IMG/VR virus record: IMGVR_UViG_3300042923_000569
Span: 293,874-357,873 of that record
DNA length: 64,000 nucleotides
Source of the DNA: a virus
Reading direction: 5' to 3' (one strand)
Shown here: piece by piece, positions 14,149 to 21,405 of the stretch
Numbering within the stretch: the stretch's first letter is position 1
How the letters are laid out: the number at the start of each line of letters is the position of its first letter
Program-made: the position numbers and the translations under genes
The notes under the pieces: model-generated
Told to the model about the DNA's origin: nothing
Database searches by the model: none
What the model saw: only the letters and a program-made list of their open reading frames with translations

Positions 14149-14224
14149 TGGTGCAGACAGCAGGATTCTAACCTGCGTCCATACATTCGGAATGTATGTG
14201 TTTTGACCCATAAACTATATCTGC
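14149..14224 (-). tRNA. tRNA-Arg (CCG) with altered T loop
   Basis: Acceptor GCAGATA/TGTCTGC, D arm GTTT..AAAC, anticodon arm ATACA-TTCCGAA-TGTAT (CCG, reads CGG), T arm GCAGG-TTAGAAT-CCTGC, encoded ACCA. Position 56 is A instead of the near-universal C. Confidence 0.8.
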
Positions 14225-14225
14225 T

Positions 14226-14300
14226 TGGTGCCCCTGACAGGATTCGAACCCGCGAATCACGGTTTTAGGGACCGCTGTTCTACCATAGAACGGCAGGGGC
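14226..14300 (-). tRNA. tRNA with CTA anticodon (amber suppressor candidate)
   Basis: Acceptor GCCCCTG/CAGGGGC, D arm GTTC..GAAC, anticodon stem GCGGT/ACCGT, T arm GCGGG-TTCGAAT-CCTGT, A73 and encoded CCA: a full cloverleaf. The 7-base loop is CCCTAAA, so positions 34-36 are CTA, complementary to UAG. Position 33 is C instead of the usual U. The arm resembles E. coli tRNA-Trp (CTCCAAA loop), but G1:C72 and A73 do not, so the amino acid is unknown. Confidence 0.8.
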
Positions 14301-14320
14301 GTTGTTGTCTTGATGTATCT

Positions 14321-14350
14321 ATTATACCACAGTTTTTCGAGCCGTTTCAA
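14321..14350 (-). promoter_or_regulatory. Extended -10 promoter of the 13.7-14.3 kb tRNA cluster
   Basis: TTGAAA (14350-14345), 18-base spacer ending TGG, TATAAT (14326-14321). It lies 20 bases upstream of the CUA tRNA. Confidence 0.75.
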
Positions 14351-14384
14351 TTTTTTCTTCAATTTTCAACGGCTTGGGCAAAAA

Positions 14385-14654
14385 TCAATCAGTACTGTTA
14401 CGTAGCTCAATGCAATGTGAGATATAAGTTCCTACCCACCAGCATAGTACTACAAGATTTACTACAGGTAAACTGCAAACTAAAATTATCGCTACAGTTA
14501 AACCCCAAATATTTCCGAAGCTATAACCAAACTTCGGGTCAGGCTTACAATATCCTAATAAACAAAGAATATCGTATACTGCAAAACAAAGGAACATTAC
14601 AATTCCAATTGTTAAACATAGCCAGAGATACCCATACCAAATAGTTAATAACAT
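14385..14654 (-). CDS. Hypothetical membrane protein
   Basis: 89 residues with two long hydrophobic segments (LWLCLTIGIVMFLCFAVYDI and GLTVAIILVCSLPVVNLVVL) and a short Cys-containing tail. Both ends are probably on the same side of the inner membrane. Unknown role. Confidence 0.65.
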   Translation of the reverse strand: MLLTIWYGYLWLCLTIGIVMFLCFAVYDILCLLGYCKPDPKFGYSFGNIWGLTVAIILVCSLPVVNLVVLCWWVGTYISHCIELRNSTD

Positions 14655-14662
14655 AGGTATCC

Positions 14663-14926
14663 TTAGTACTGGTAGCGTTCAACAAACTTGTTCTGACGAA
14701 CATCGAACACATGATGCCAAACATCAGTTGGTTCAAGCTGAACTACATCGATAATGAAACCTTCTTCAGTATCGCCAGTCCATGTATCTTCGAACATATA
14801 TGGACGATTAATCCACACACGAACGGTTCCATCTAAATCAATGGTTACATAACGAACATGTGAATGAACTTTAATAACTTGACCATTAATATTACAGTCA
14901 AGAAAAAGCTGTTCTTTCATTTTCAT
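14663..14926 (-). CDS. Hypothetical protein, small beta-rich family
   Basis: 87 residues. Same family as the upstream gene (shared pattern VRYVTIDLDGTVRVW against VKFISIDMAGRVEFW and a W-H/T near the C terminus) and, more distantly, the gene at 38534. Unknown function. Confidence 0.65.
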   Translation of the reverse strand: MKMKEQLFLDCNINGQVIKVHSHVRYVTIDLDGTVRVWINRPYMFEDTWTGDTEEGFIIDVVQLEPTDVWHHVFDVRQNKFVERYQY

Positions 14927-14935
14927 ATCATAACC

Positions 14936-15199
14936 TTAATCGTAATACATGTCAACAAAAGAATGTGTGTCAACTGAATAAAGTTTTGTCCAGGTGTCAC
15001 CATCTTCCATTGTTACCTGATACGCCCTGATGCTACTGGAACGGTCATGATACCAGTACCCTTCTGACATGTATGGAAGCTCAAGCCAGAATTCTACACG
15101 CCCTGCCATATCAATTGAAATGAATTTAACACCGAATGGAACTGAGAGTTCTGCACCATTGACGGTGCAAATCGTTTCGTTCTTTGCAAGTACTTTCAT
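14936..15199 (-). CDS. Hypothetical protein, small beta-rich family
   Basis: 87 residues (MKVLAKNETICTVNGAELS). Paralogue of the downstream gene; 9 bases separate them. Likely a small beta-sandwich. The start at ATG 15199 follows a T-rich leader. Confidence 0.65.
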   Translation of the reverse strand: MKVLAKNETICTVNGAELSVPFGVKFISIDMAGRVEFWLELPYMSEGYWYHDRSSSIRAYQVTMEDGDTWTKLYSVDTHSFVDMYYD

Positions 15200-15257
15200 T
15201 TTATTTTTTACTCTTTCGTGTCGATGAAAAGATTATACTCTTAAAACATGGCACTAA

Positions 15258-15377
15258 TCAAGGCTTTTTTTGATCTTTTTTAAGCTCGTGTACGGGCATC
15301 TGAGGGGTTTTTGTGGCTTCCCTGATGCGGTCAAGCATTGACTGCTTCGGCTTCTCTGGCTGCTTTTCGTTGCTCAT
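15258..15377 (-). CDS. 39-residue charged mini-protein
   Basis: ATG at 15377 inside the 3' end of the previous gene, TGA at 15260-15258. Sequence is Lys/Pro-rich (MSNEKQPEKPKQSMLDRIRE). The long overlap (47 bases) lowers confidence. Confidence 0.45.
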   Translation of the reverse strand: MSNEKQPEKPKQSMLDRIREATKTPQMPVHELKKDQKKP

Positions 15378-15702
15378 AGCGTTTCGTCCATTCGTCGTGT
15401 TGGTAGGATACCCAAAAATATACCCATGATATATTTTCAGGTGTCGCAAGCTTTTGCTGATTTAAATGATTAATTACAAATTGAATATCATCATCTTCAT
15501 TCATATCATGAGCATCATATTCAAGTGCTTCATCATAATGTCGGTACTGAATGCTACCCATACGTTCTATTGGAGTATCATTACTATCTAGCCAGAAAAA
15601 CTCTATCTCAACTATTTCATGCCATCTAATAGTGCCAAGTGAGTTACTATCTGGATATTCAACCCATTCTTGTGTTATATACTCCCATAAAAGTACTTTC
15701 AT
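15331..15702 (-). CDS. Hypothetical protein
   Basis: 123 residues (MKVLLWEYITQEWVEYPD), acidic in the middle (HDMNEDDDIQF) and Arg/Ala-rich at the C terminus. Overlaps the upstream gene by 4 bases. Unknown. Confidence 0.65.
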   Translation of the reverse strand: MKVLLWEYITQEWVEYPDSNSLGTIRWHEIVEIEFFWLDSNDTPIERMGSIQYRHYDEALEYDAHDMNEDDDIQFVINHLNQQKLATPENISWVYFWVSYQHDEWTKRYEQRKAAREAEAVNA

Positions 15703-16058
15703 AGTATTAACTCATGGTATTTTTTAATTTCAGCAAAATCATCAAAGTCAAAGTTTGCTGCTAAGAAATTTTTAGTACTTTCTTGAAAATGAGATTCTTC
15801 GGTATATTGATCTAATAGATCTAAATCCACTCTTCCACCACCGGTATAAATTAAAACTATATCATTCTGGTGAATGTACAATGTTCCTACATCTACAAAA
15901 AGGCATATATGTTTGTCAAGTATTGACAGTTCGAAACCACCCTCGGTAATATTTGTGTCTTCTAAAAATGCCCAAGTTACCCACTTAATAGGTTTGCCGT
16001 ACAGGAGTGTATAGTTTACATAAATGTCATTTAATGCTTTTAGTACTTGTTCTCTCAT
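15699..16058 (-). CDS. Hypothetical protein of the 'FFQQ-tail' family
   Basis: 119 residues. The C-terminal part (ESHFQESTKNF..DFDDFAEIKKYHE) matches the tails of genes at 23910, 25755, 26096 and 36659: an aromatic-FQ motif followed by an acidic helix. Apparently a multi-copy phage family of unknown role. Confidence 0.6.
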   Translation of the reverse strand: MREQVLKALNDIYVNYTLLYGKPIKWVTWAFLEDTNITEGGFELSILDKHICLFVDVGTLYIHQNDIVLIYTGGGRVDLDLLDQYTEESHFQESTKNFLAANFDFDDFAEIKKYHELIL

Positions 16059-16074
16059 TACACTATCCTACAAA

Positions 16075-16103
16075 AACAAAAAACCCAAGACTTAGCTTGG
16101 GTT
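16075..16103 (-). terminator. Intrinsic terminator after tRNA-Arg
   Basis: AACCCAAG-CTAAGT-CTTGGGTT stem followed by TTTTGTTTTTG. Confidence 0.8.
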
Positions 16104-16112
16104 AATTTAAAT

Positions 16113-16187
16113 TGGCATCCCGTATAGGAATCGAACCTATATCGATAGCTTAGAAGGCTACTGCTCTATCCATTGAGCTAACGGGAC
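16113..16187 (-). tRNA. tRNA-Arg (TCT)
   Basis: GTCCCGT/ACGGGAT acceptor (G1:U72), D arm GCTC..GAGC, anticodon arm GTAGC-CTTCTAA-GCTAT, T loop TTCGATT, G73 and CCA encoded. Reads AGA, a codon rare in enterobacteria and common in AT-rich phage. Confidence 0.92.
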
Positions 16188-16219
16188 ATAGTACTACTTT
16201 GTAGTACTTTTATTTATTC

Positions 16220-16561
16220 TTATTCAGTTTCGTTAAATTCACTGAATGTCATTACTGCACGTTGGTTTTTACCATTAAAATAATAGGTACAGGCAACATC
16301 ACCTGATTCTTCACCATGACGAATACACGTCAACAGAATTCCCGGTAAAGATAAGCTTAATTTAGTTAAATCTTCTATTTCATCATACCAAACAGCATCA
16401 CTATCAGTGCAAATCTGGTTGTTACGGATAAAGAATGATTCACCCGAAACTACATCTTTAAGTGCAGCTTGAATATAATTCAAATCAACTTTAGCATCTT
16501 TAATACCTGGTGGTAATGTATGTAGTTTAGCAGTAATTGAAAATGATGATGAGTAACCCAT
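16220..16561 (-). CDS. Hypothetical protein
   Basis: 113 residues (MGYSSSFSITAKLHTLPPG), beta-rich. It precedes tRNA-Arg by about 30 bases. No motif. Confidence 0.65.
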   Translation of the reverse strand: MGYSSSFSITAKLHTLPPGIKDAKVDLNYIQAALKDVVSGESFFIRNNQICTDSDAVWYDEIEDLTKLSLSLPGILLTCIRHGEESGDVACTYYFNGKNQRAVMTFSEFNETE

Positions 16562-16563
16562 TA

Positions 16564-16758
16564 TTAAACCTCTGTTGTTTCCTGAACTTCTAGTTCAAGT
16601 ACATTATCTAAATCTTCAGTACTACAAGTATCAAGCCATTCCTGACGTTCTTCAGCACTTTCGAAAATAAAAATACTATCCTTGTATTCGAAGCCATATG
16701 GAACACCATATTCAGCTTCTAAATCATCACGTAGATTAACCGAATCCTTCGTAATCAT
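16564..16758 (-). CDS. Small acidic hypothetical protein
   Basis: 64 residues, acidic (DDLEAEYGVPYGFEYKDSIF, CSTEDLDNVLELEVQE). It is 2 bases from the next start. Unknown. Confidence 0.6.
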   Translation of the reverse strand: MITKDSVNLRDDLEAEYGVPYGFEYKDSIFIFESAEERQEWLDTCSTEDLDNVLELEVQETTEV

Positions 16759-16770
16759 ATTGTATCCTTG

Positions 16771-17196
16771 TTAAAGTTGAAGTTCCATGAACTTCTGCAT
16801 AAGTAAATCATAATCATCAATTACAGTACTAGTTTTAGTTTCTGATACTTGTTTGTAATCATTTAAACTAATAATGTAAGTCCAACCTGTACAATAACCA
16901 TATCCACTAAATTCAGCAATGATATGGTCGTTTGATTGAATTCCTTCATTCGTTGAATATGCTTTCGCAAAAGAATGAACGAATCCAAGAGATTCACTAC
17001 CCCGAAGAATAGATGATACATGTTCACGAGCATTAATTGTTGAACGAATAAAAGAATACCATTGATTTCTTTTATCAAAGCCATAGTCATAAAGATCAAT
17101 TTCCTGTGCAGGAGAATGATCTTGAAAAACCAGAGTACAAATATCTTTTGTTTTTTCTGTTTTCGCACTAAACAATTTAAAAGTCAGCGTAGACAT
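16771..17196 (-). CDS. Hypothetical protein
   Basis: 141 residues from ATG 17196 (MSTLTFKLFSAKTEKTK), preceded by AGAG. Alpha/beta. It follows the hairpin that ends the recoded operon. Unknown. Confidence 0.65.
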   Translation of the reverse strand: MSTLTFKLFSAKTEKTKDICTLVFQDHSPAQEIDLYDYGFDKRNQWYSFIRSTINAREHVSSILRGSESLGFVHSFAKAYSTNEGIQSNDHIIAEFSGYGYCTGWTYIISLNDYKQVSETKTSTVIDDYDLLMQKFMELQL

Positions 17197-17210
17197 GTTA
17201 TTTCTCTGTT

Positions 17211-17233
17211 TATTGGCACCCGAAGGTGCCAAT
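17211..17233 (-). terminator. Hairpin at the end of the TAG-containing operon
   Basis: TTGGCACC-TTCG-GGTGCCAA stem with a UUCG loop and weak T tract, just after the stop at 17239. Confidence 0.6.
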
Positions 17234-17238
17234 CATTA

Positions 17239-17805
17239 TTATTTAGGTAAAGAGTTTAAGTACTTTTTACCTGCTTGGATAAGTTTCTTCTTTTTGATCT
17301 TAAAAGAAGTACTGTCCTGACCACCAAACATTGTGCAGTTCGCGAGAATTTCAGCCCACGCTGTCATATAAAGAGTTGGTGCAAGAGGATCTGTCCATAT
17401 GGTTTCAAAGTCCTCAGACTTCGCCATATGGAAGGTCATATCCTTGCGGATCAATTCTTGAATTACAGTTTCTTCAGGAAAGAGATGTTTCCATGTATCA
17501 GCACTAACATTAGCGTGATCAGGGAAATGTACTTTACCCTCTTCATCTTCTACACGACATAATGGTTTACCACAGTCATGATATTCTTGGTAACGAAGTA
17601 CAATATCATTTGGCAAAATCTTATCTTTGATTTTGCTATATACTTCAAGTAATACAGGGTCGCCCTATCCAGTGTCAAGTTCAGAAATTAGTACTTTGTA
17701 CTGTTCCTGAACCATAAGACCATGTGCATGTACACTTAGTCCTTTCATCTGTTCGGTTGTCTGCATTAAGTGTAGTAAGTCTTCGAAAGTGTTTGGATAA
17801 ATCAT
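17239..17805 (-). CDS. HD-motif phosphohydrolase-like protein with in-frame TAG at codon 47
   Basis: Starts at ATG 17805 in an ATGA overlap with the upstream gene, after a strong GGAGGT site. The frame stays coherent for 188 codons except for one TAG (17667-17665). The stretch around it reads ISELDTG-(TAG)-GDPVLLEVYSKIKDK. After it comes an HD-like segment (YQEYHDCGKP, then HFPDHANVS). This suggests a metal-dependent hydrolase; the substrate is unknown. Without suppression a 46-residue peptide results. The alternatives are a nonsense mutation, or re-initiation at TTG 17616. With the same feature in the upstream gene and a CUA tRNA in the window, readthrough is favoured. Confidence 0.7.
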
Positions 17806-18140
17806 TTAGCACCTCCGTTGAAGAGTTGATACTTACGGAAGATACTACGCTGTTCAGCAGTTACTGGAGCACTTGCAAAGGCGGTGAAGCCATAATCCCA
17901 ATCAGGTTCGAAGAACTGAACAAAGTCAATCCCTAATCCCTGGAGTTCATCATATGCTTTTTGTAACTTATGTTTATTCTTACACGAAATGACAATTAGA
18001 GAACTAGTCTCAGTACTGTTATTTTCGAAGGCCAAGCCGCTTTCATAAGCTGCGTGGTTAGATTGTACTACTATTTGCTCGATTGGAAGATCCGTTCTTA
18101 CAAATACATAAATCCAAGTTTTTTCATTCTAGTGAGCCAT
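17802..18140 (-). CDS. Pth2-like protein with in-frame TAG at codon 4
   Basis: ATG 18140 is preceded by TAAGGAA at ideal distance and by a promoter. Codons read M-A-H-TAG-N-E-K-T, then WIYVFVRTDLPIEQIVVQSN, HAAYESG, and later FVQFFEPDWDYGFTAFAS. This is the layout of small Pth2-like (peptidyl-tRNA hydrolase 2 fold) proteins: strand, DLP, QxxHA helix, then the C-terminal EPD/T strand. Total 112 codons. The TAG (18131-18129) is the only break. A shorter product from TTG 18035 would lose the first strand and the QxxHA helix. It leads the two-gene operon with the HD-like gene. Confidence 0.7.
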
Positions 18141-18151
18141 TTTTTATTTCC

Positions 18152-18601
18152 TTAGTTATTATACCACGATATGTGGGTTACTGTCTTACTGTACTTACAC
18201 GCTGCAAGTACTTTTAATGTACTATTCATAACATACATTTCGTATTTTCCATTACTAGGAACACCGAAACCGTCAGATGGGATAAATGCTCCACATTCAA
18301 CCATGTCATGAAATTCTTCAACAGTATAAAGTACGCCACCGTAAATACCGAACTGAACGGGTCTTTTTGTACTGTTTATTAATGATTCCCAATCAATTTC
18401 AATTACAGCAGGAACTACAACAAAGCTACTGTTATAAATGAACGTCTGAGAACTTTCACTATATACGACAATTGAATTTGTTGCTGGATCGTGCCATGCA
18501 TTTTCAATCTTTTCATATAGTTCAGTGTCACCAACTTTAACCAGTACTTTACCAATTAAAGATTTACAGATGAAATCCTGAACATTGTCAAATTCAAACA
18601 T
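18152..18601 (-). CDS. Hypothetical protein
   Basis: 149 residues from ATG 18601, after AAGAGG. Beta-rich (KVLVKVGDTELYEKIEN, TNSIVVYSESSQTFIYNSS). Its stop overlaps the -10 of the promoter for the next operon. Directly downstream of the rRNA-like RNA. Confidence 0.7.
   Translation of the reverse strand: MFEFDNVQDFICKSLIGKVLVKVGDTELYEKIENAWHDPATNSIVVYSESSQTFIYNSSFVVVPAVIEIDWESLINSTKRPVQFGIYGGVLYTVEEFHDMVECGAFIPSDGFGVPSNGKYEMYVMNSTLKVLAACKYSKTVTHISWYNN
18158..18187 (-). promoter_or_regulatory. Promoter of the TAG-containing operon
   Basis: AAGACA (18187-18182), 18-base spacer ending TGG, TATAAT (18163-18158). The extended -10 is perfect. It lies just upstream of the TAAGGA site and ATG at 18140. 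Confidence 0.65.
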
Positions 18602-18888
18602 ATTAACCTCTTAATTAAAATGCCGTTAGTAGTGTGTTATTACACCAAAGTCTCTAAGGGTCTATATTAGCATCTACTACAGAAGTCGCACCACACGCCC
18701 TTCTTATAATATCAGATACACGCCGCCCGTGTGTACCAAACTAATATAACTGTATCCGGTCTTTTCTTCCCCTGAGCTTATACGTTTGGTACTGGTGGTG
18801 TGTTTCCCAAATACGGTTCGCTCTCGACACTCTTTAAATGATGGCTACCTTTAGGCCAACATCCTAATAACGGTCAAAACTTTAAATC
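18602..18888 (-). ncRNA. Structured RNA containing a mimic of the 23S rRNA GTPase-associated centre
   Basis: A 287-base gap between two genes. Bases 18866-18831 match E. coli 23S rRNA around 1054-1089 at 31 of 36 positions without gaps (as recalled). The match includes the blocks AGGATGTTGGC and AGCCATCATTTAAAGA; all five differences are transitions. Downstream, nested stems pair CACACCAC with GTGTGGTG and GTACCAAAC with GTTTGGTAC, and there is a hairpin GTGT-AATA-ACAC. No open frame. It is probably carried on the operon transcript or processed from it. Confidence 0.7.
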
Positions 18889-19104
18889 TTAACTACTATG
18901 TCCTACCTGTACTGGTACAACACCGAGTTCAACTAAATCAATTTTAAGATGTGGGAATTCATCTTCCCAATCTTCACCGTACAGGCGTACCATTTCATCA
19001 TAGGTATCCTGACGGTATTTAAACATAGTGGACAGAATCAGATCAGTACTCCGAGTATCATGTCCAGCCCAATATTTAGGTTTGTGCGTTGGTGCAATTT
19101 CCAT
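18889..19104 (-). CDS. Small hypothetical protein
   Basis: 71 residues (MEIAPTHKPKYWAGHDTRS), acidic helical middle. Two bases from the upstream stop. It precedes the structured RNA. Unknown. Confidence 0.65.
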   Translation of the reverse strand: MEIAPTHKPKYWAGHDTRSTDLILSTMFKYRQDTYDEMVRLYGEDWEDEFPHLKIDLVELGVVPVQVGHSS

Positions 19105-19106
19105 TG

Positions 19107-19811
19107 TTACATCCCGAATGAATCATCGTCAGCATAATGTTTCTTAGTGACAGTAACTTTATCATTAGGGTGCTTGTCATTATTAACAAATACAATGATA
19201 TTGCCATTGTTCACTGAGTCGATTAGGTAACGAACAGTTTTCTTTTTGGTATATACTTTCAGTACTACACCAGTATCATTTACAACTTCGCCATTTGCAG
19301 TAGTTTCGAATTCAACTTCATCCAAAACATTCGGCAAACCTTTAAGCAGTTCTTCGATTTCACGTTTCTGGCGTTCGAATGATTCACGCTTCAGACGCAG
19401 GCCATTTTTTGCAATATATTCTACTGATTTGAAATCAAACATTTCAAATTTAGTAATACTACCCTGACCATGAATAGTACTGATACGAATTCCAAACTTT
19501 GGAAGTTCCTGAATATATTCAGGCCAAATTTCATTATCACCTTCATAGCTACGAGAATGTTTGCTAATATAGTTCCAGAACAATTTGCTCATTTCAGGTT
19601 CTGGTAGATTGTCGTACTTAGGCTCAAATACATACACACCATCAACCATAAAGCCTTTAAGGTATTCAATATCCTTAGAGAAAGCTTCTTCATCATAAGC
19701 TTCTTCTTGTTCTAAGGTGAATCCGAAGAAACTTAAATGGAATTCGTCTGGCGACATTTTAGCAATATTGTCCAAAGTCTTATCCAATGCTGCCCGCATT
19801 TTTTCGTTCAT
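19107..19811 (-). CDS. Hypothetical protein
   Basis: 234 residues, helical N-terminal part (MRAALDKTLDNIAKMSPDEF) and a central coiled region (ESFERQKREIEELLKGLPN), then beta strands. Overlaps the upstream gene by 4 bases. No family recognised. Confidence 0.7.
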   Translation of the reverse strand: MNEKMRAALDKTLDNIAKMSPDEFHLSFFGFTLEQEEAYDEEAFSKDIEYLKGFMVDGVYVFEPKYDNLPEPEMSKLFWNYISKHSRSYEGDNEIWPEYIQELPKFGIRISTIHGQGSITKFEMFDFKSVEYIAKNGLRLKRESFERQKREIEELLKGLPNVLDEVEFETTANGEVVNDTGVVLKVYTKKKTVRYLIDSVNNGNIIVFVNNDKHPNDKVTVTKKHYADDDSFGM

Positions 19812-20104
19812 TTACAAACCTTTTTAGTGGATTCGCATGTACCCAAAAACTGACTAAAGTTTTCTTCAACGTGTTGTACTGCTAGTATGATAGATTCTAC
19901 CACAACAGTAGGTGCGTTACCAGATAAAGCCCAACTAATATCAGTAATAATACTACTAATAAAGTTAATCTTTGCATTACAAAGTACAAATGCATAATTT
20001 GCACCATTCTCCAGATGATCATTACTATTATTTCGGATAATCTGGATACGTTCAAGCATATCTGTCTCTGCTTGAACTAAAAATTCTTTTTGTTCAGGAG
20101 TCAT
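19808..20104 (-). CDS. Small helical hypothetical protein
   Basis: 98 residues (MTPEQKEFLVQAETDMLERI), all-helical. It overlaps the methyltransferase end by 11 bases. Unknown. Confidence 0.65.
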   Translation of the reverse strand: MTPEQKEFLVQAETDMLERIQIIRNNSNDHLENGANYAFVLCNAKINFISSIITDISWALSGNAPTVVVESIILAVQHVEENFSQFLGTCESTKKVCK

Positions 20105-20957
20105 GAAATATCTCTTTTAAAAGGTGTTCTATAACGGGTACTGTCCAACCATTGCCAAGCATTTTATATGCTTGTGTGTTTGAGGAAACTTTAAAAAAGT
20201 TATCTGAAACTCCCTGAAGACGACAACATTCTACCACAGTTAATTTACGATAGTCAATACCATTTTTACCATTTTTTAATAAAAATTCTCTATCGATATC
20301 TTCATTATAGAATACCATCTGCCGCCTTGACTTATTAAAGTACTGATTACAATCACCACCTTTGAAATAATTAGCATCTATACAATATGATTTAACCCTG
20401 TCCGTATATTCAGATTCAAGGATACTTTCTAGTACTGGCGAATTGTATAATGCTGGTGGAATTATTATATTATCAGTACTAACCCAATAATACCTCTGCC
20501 TGTAATGTGCAGTATAGTTTTGTGAGTTAATAAGTACTGGTGTTCTACCTATAATACCAGAACAGTATTCTTCAAAATCTTTTTTCATTTTTACATTTTC
20601 AAACAGATAATTCACATCTGGATTTAAAGACTTTATGTGGTTGAAAATGTCAATCATAGTATGAAATAGCATACCACGAGGATCAGTTGTTCCGCCCTGC
20701 TTACCTGCAACACTCCATGCCTGACATGGGAAACCACCCATCAGTAAATCAATAGTACTCCAGTCAATATCCCATTCTTTCCACTTAGTCACATCACCCA
20801 ATTGAATAATGTCGGGAAAGTTTGCCTGACTTTCAGCAATTGCAAACTTGTCAATCTCTGATGAATAGTACTTTTCAACTGGTATTCCTGCATTTTCTAA
20901 TGCAAGATAACCACATGACATACCGTTGAATAACGATAGTACATTTATCGGTTTCAT
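20094..20957 (-). CDS. DNA (cytosine-5) methyltransferase
   Basis: 287 residues with the C5-MTase motifs in order: SAM-binding VLSLFNGMSCGYLALENAG (I), catalytic GGFPCQAWS (IV, Cys nucleophile near 79), LFENV (VI), HYRQRYYWV (VIII), and C-terminal VECCRLQG with KMLGNGWTVPV (IX-X). No restriction partner is adjacent, so it is an orphan enzyme that may modify phage or host DNA. The target-recognition region (about 185-225) is short; the target sequence is unknown. Confidence 0.9.
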   Translation of the reverse strand: MKPINVLSLFNGMSCGYLALENAGIPVEKYYSSEIDKFAIAESQANFPDIIQLGDVTKWKEWDIDWSTIDLLMGGFPCQAWSVAGKQGGTTDPRGMLFHTMIDIFNHIKSLNPDVNYLFENVKMKKDFEEYCSGIIGRTPVLINSQNYTAHYRQRYYWVSTDNIIIPPALYNSPVLESILESEYTDRVKSYCIDANYFKGGDCNQYFNKSRRQMVFYNEDIDREFLLKNGKNGIDYRKLTVVECCRLQGVSDNFFKVSSNTQAYKMLGNGWTVPVIEHLLKEIFHDS

Positions 20958-20979
20958 AGAAATCCTTTTCTATAAAGTT

Positions 20980-21405
20980 TTATTGTTCCTGTGCACAAGG
21001 CACTATCTTGTAGTACTCATACATACGATACATTAATTTACGTGCTTCTTCTAATTCTTCTGCTGACCAAGTATCACCCGGTTCATCGAAACGACTGATA
21101 CGCATTTCTACAATTGAAGATTTAGCTTTTGGTGCGTCATTCCAGATATTCATGGACGCTGACATACTCCAGGGCATCATACTTAGTTGATATTCCAACA
21201 TATCATCATTTACCCGGAATTTAATTTGTGCATAACGTTCATACACGAACACATCATACTTACCTGAATAAAAAGACCCTTCTGGATTTTTGAGTTCGGA
21301 AGTTTTTGAACCATCATTCTCAATAGAGATTAATGGTTTAGTATCAAGGTATTCATTTGCTTTAGCAATAACTTCTAAACGAGTGAGTATGGGTTTCTTA
21401 GGCAT
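20980..21405 (-). CDS. Hypothetical protein
   Basis: 141 residues from ATG 21405, which overlaps the upstream stop (ATGCCTAA). N-terminal basic helix (TRLEVIAKANEYLDT), then beta strands (YDVFVYERYAQIKF). Unknown. Confidence 0.65.
   Translation of the reverse strand: MPKKPILTRLEVIAKANEYLDTKPLISIENDGSKTSELKNPEGSFYSGKYDVFVYERYAQIKFRVNDDMLEYQLSMMPWSMSASMNIWNDAPKAKSSIVEMRISRFDEPGDTWSAEELEEARKLMYRMYEYYKIVPCAQEQ

Noticed and set aside
17239-17616. Separate 125-residue gene starting at TTG 17616
   Set aside because: The frame is continuous upstream across one TAG to a strong ATG start at 17805, so the short version is less likely.
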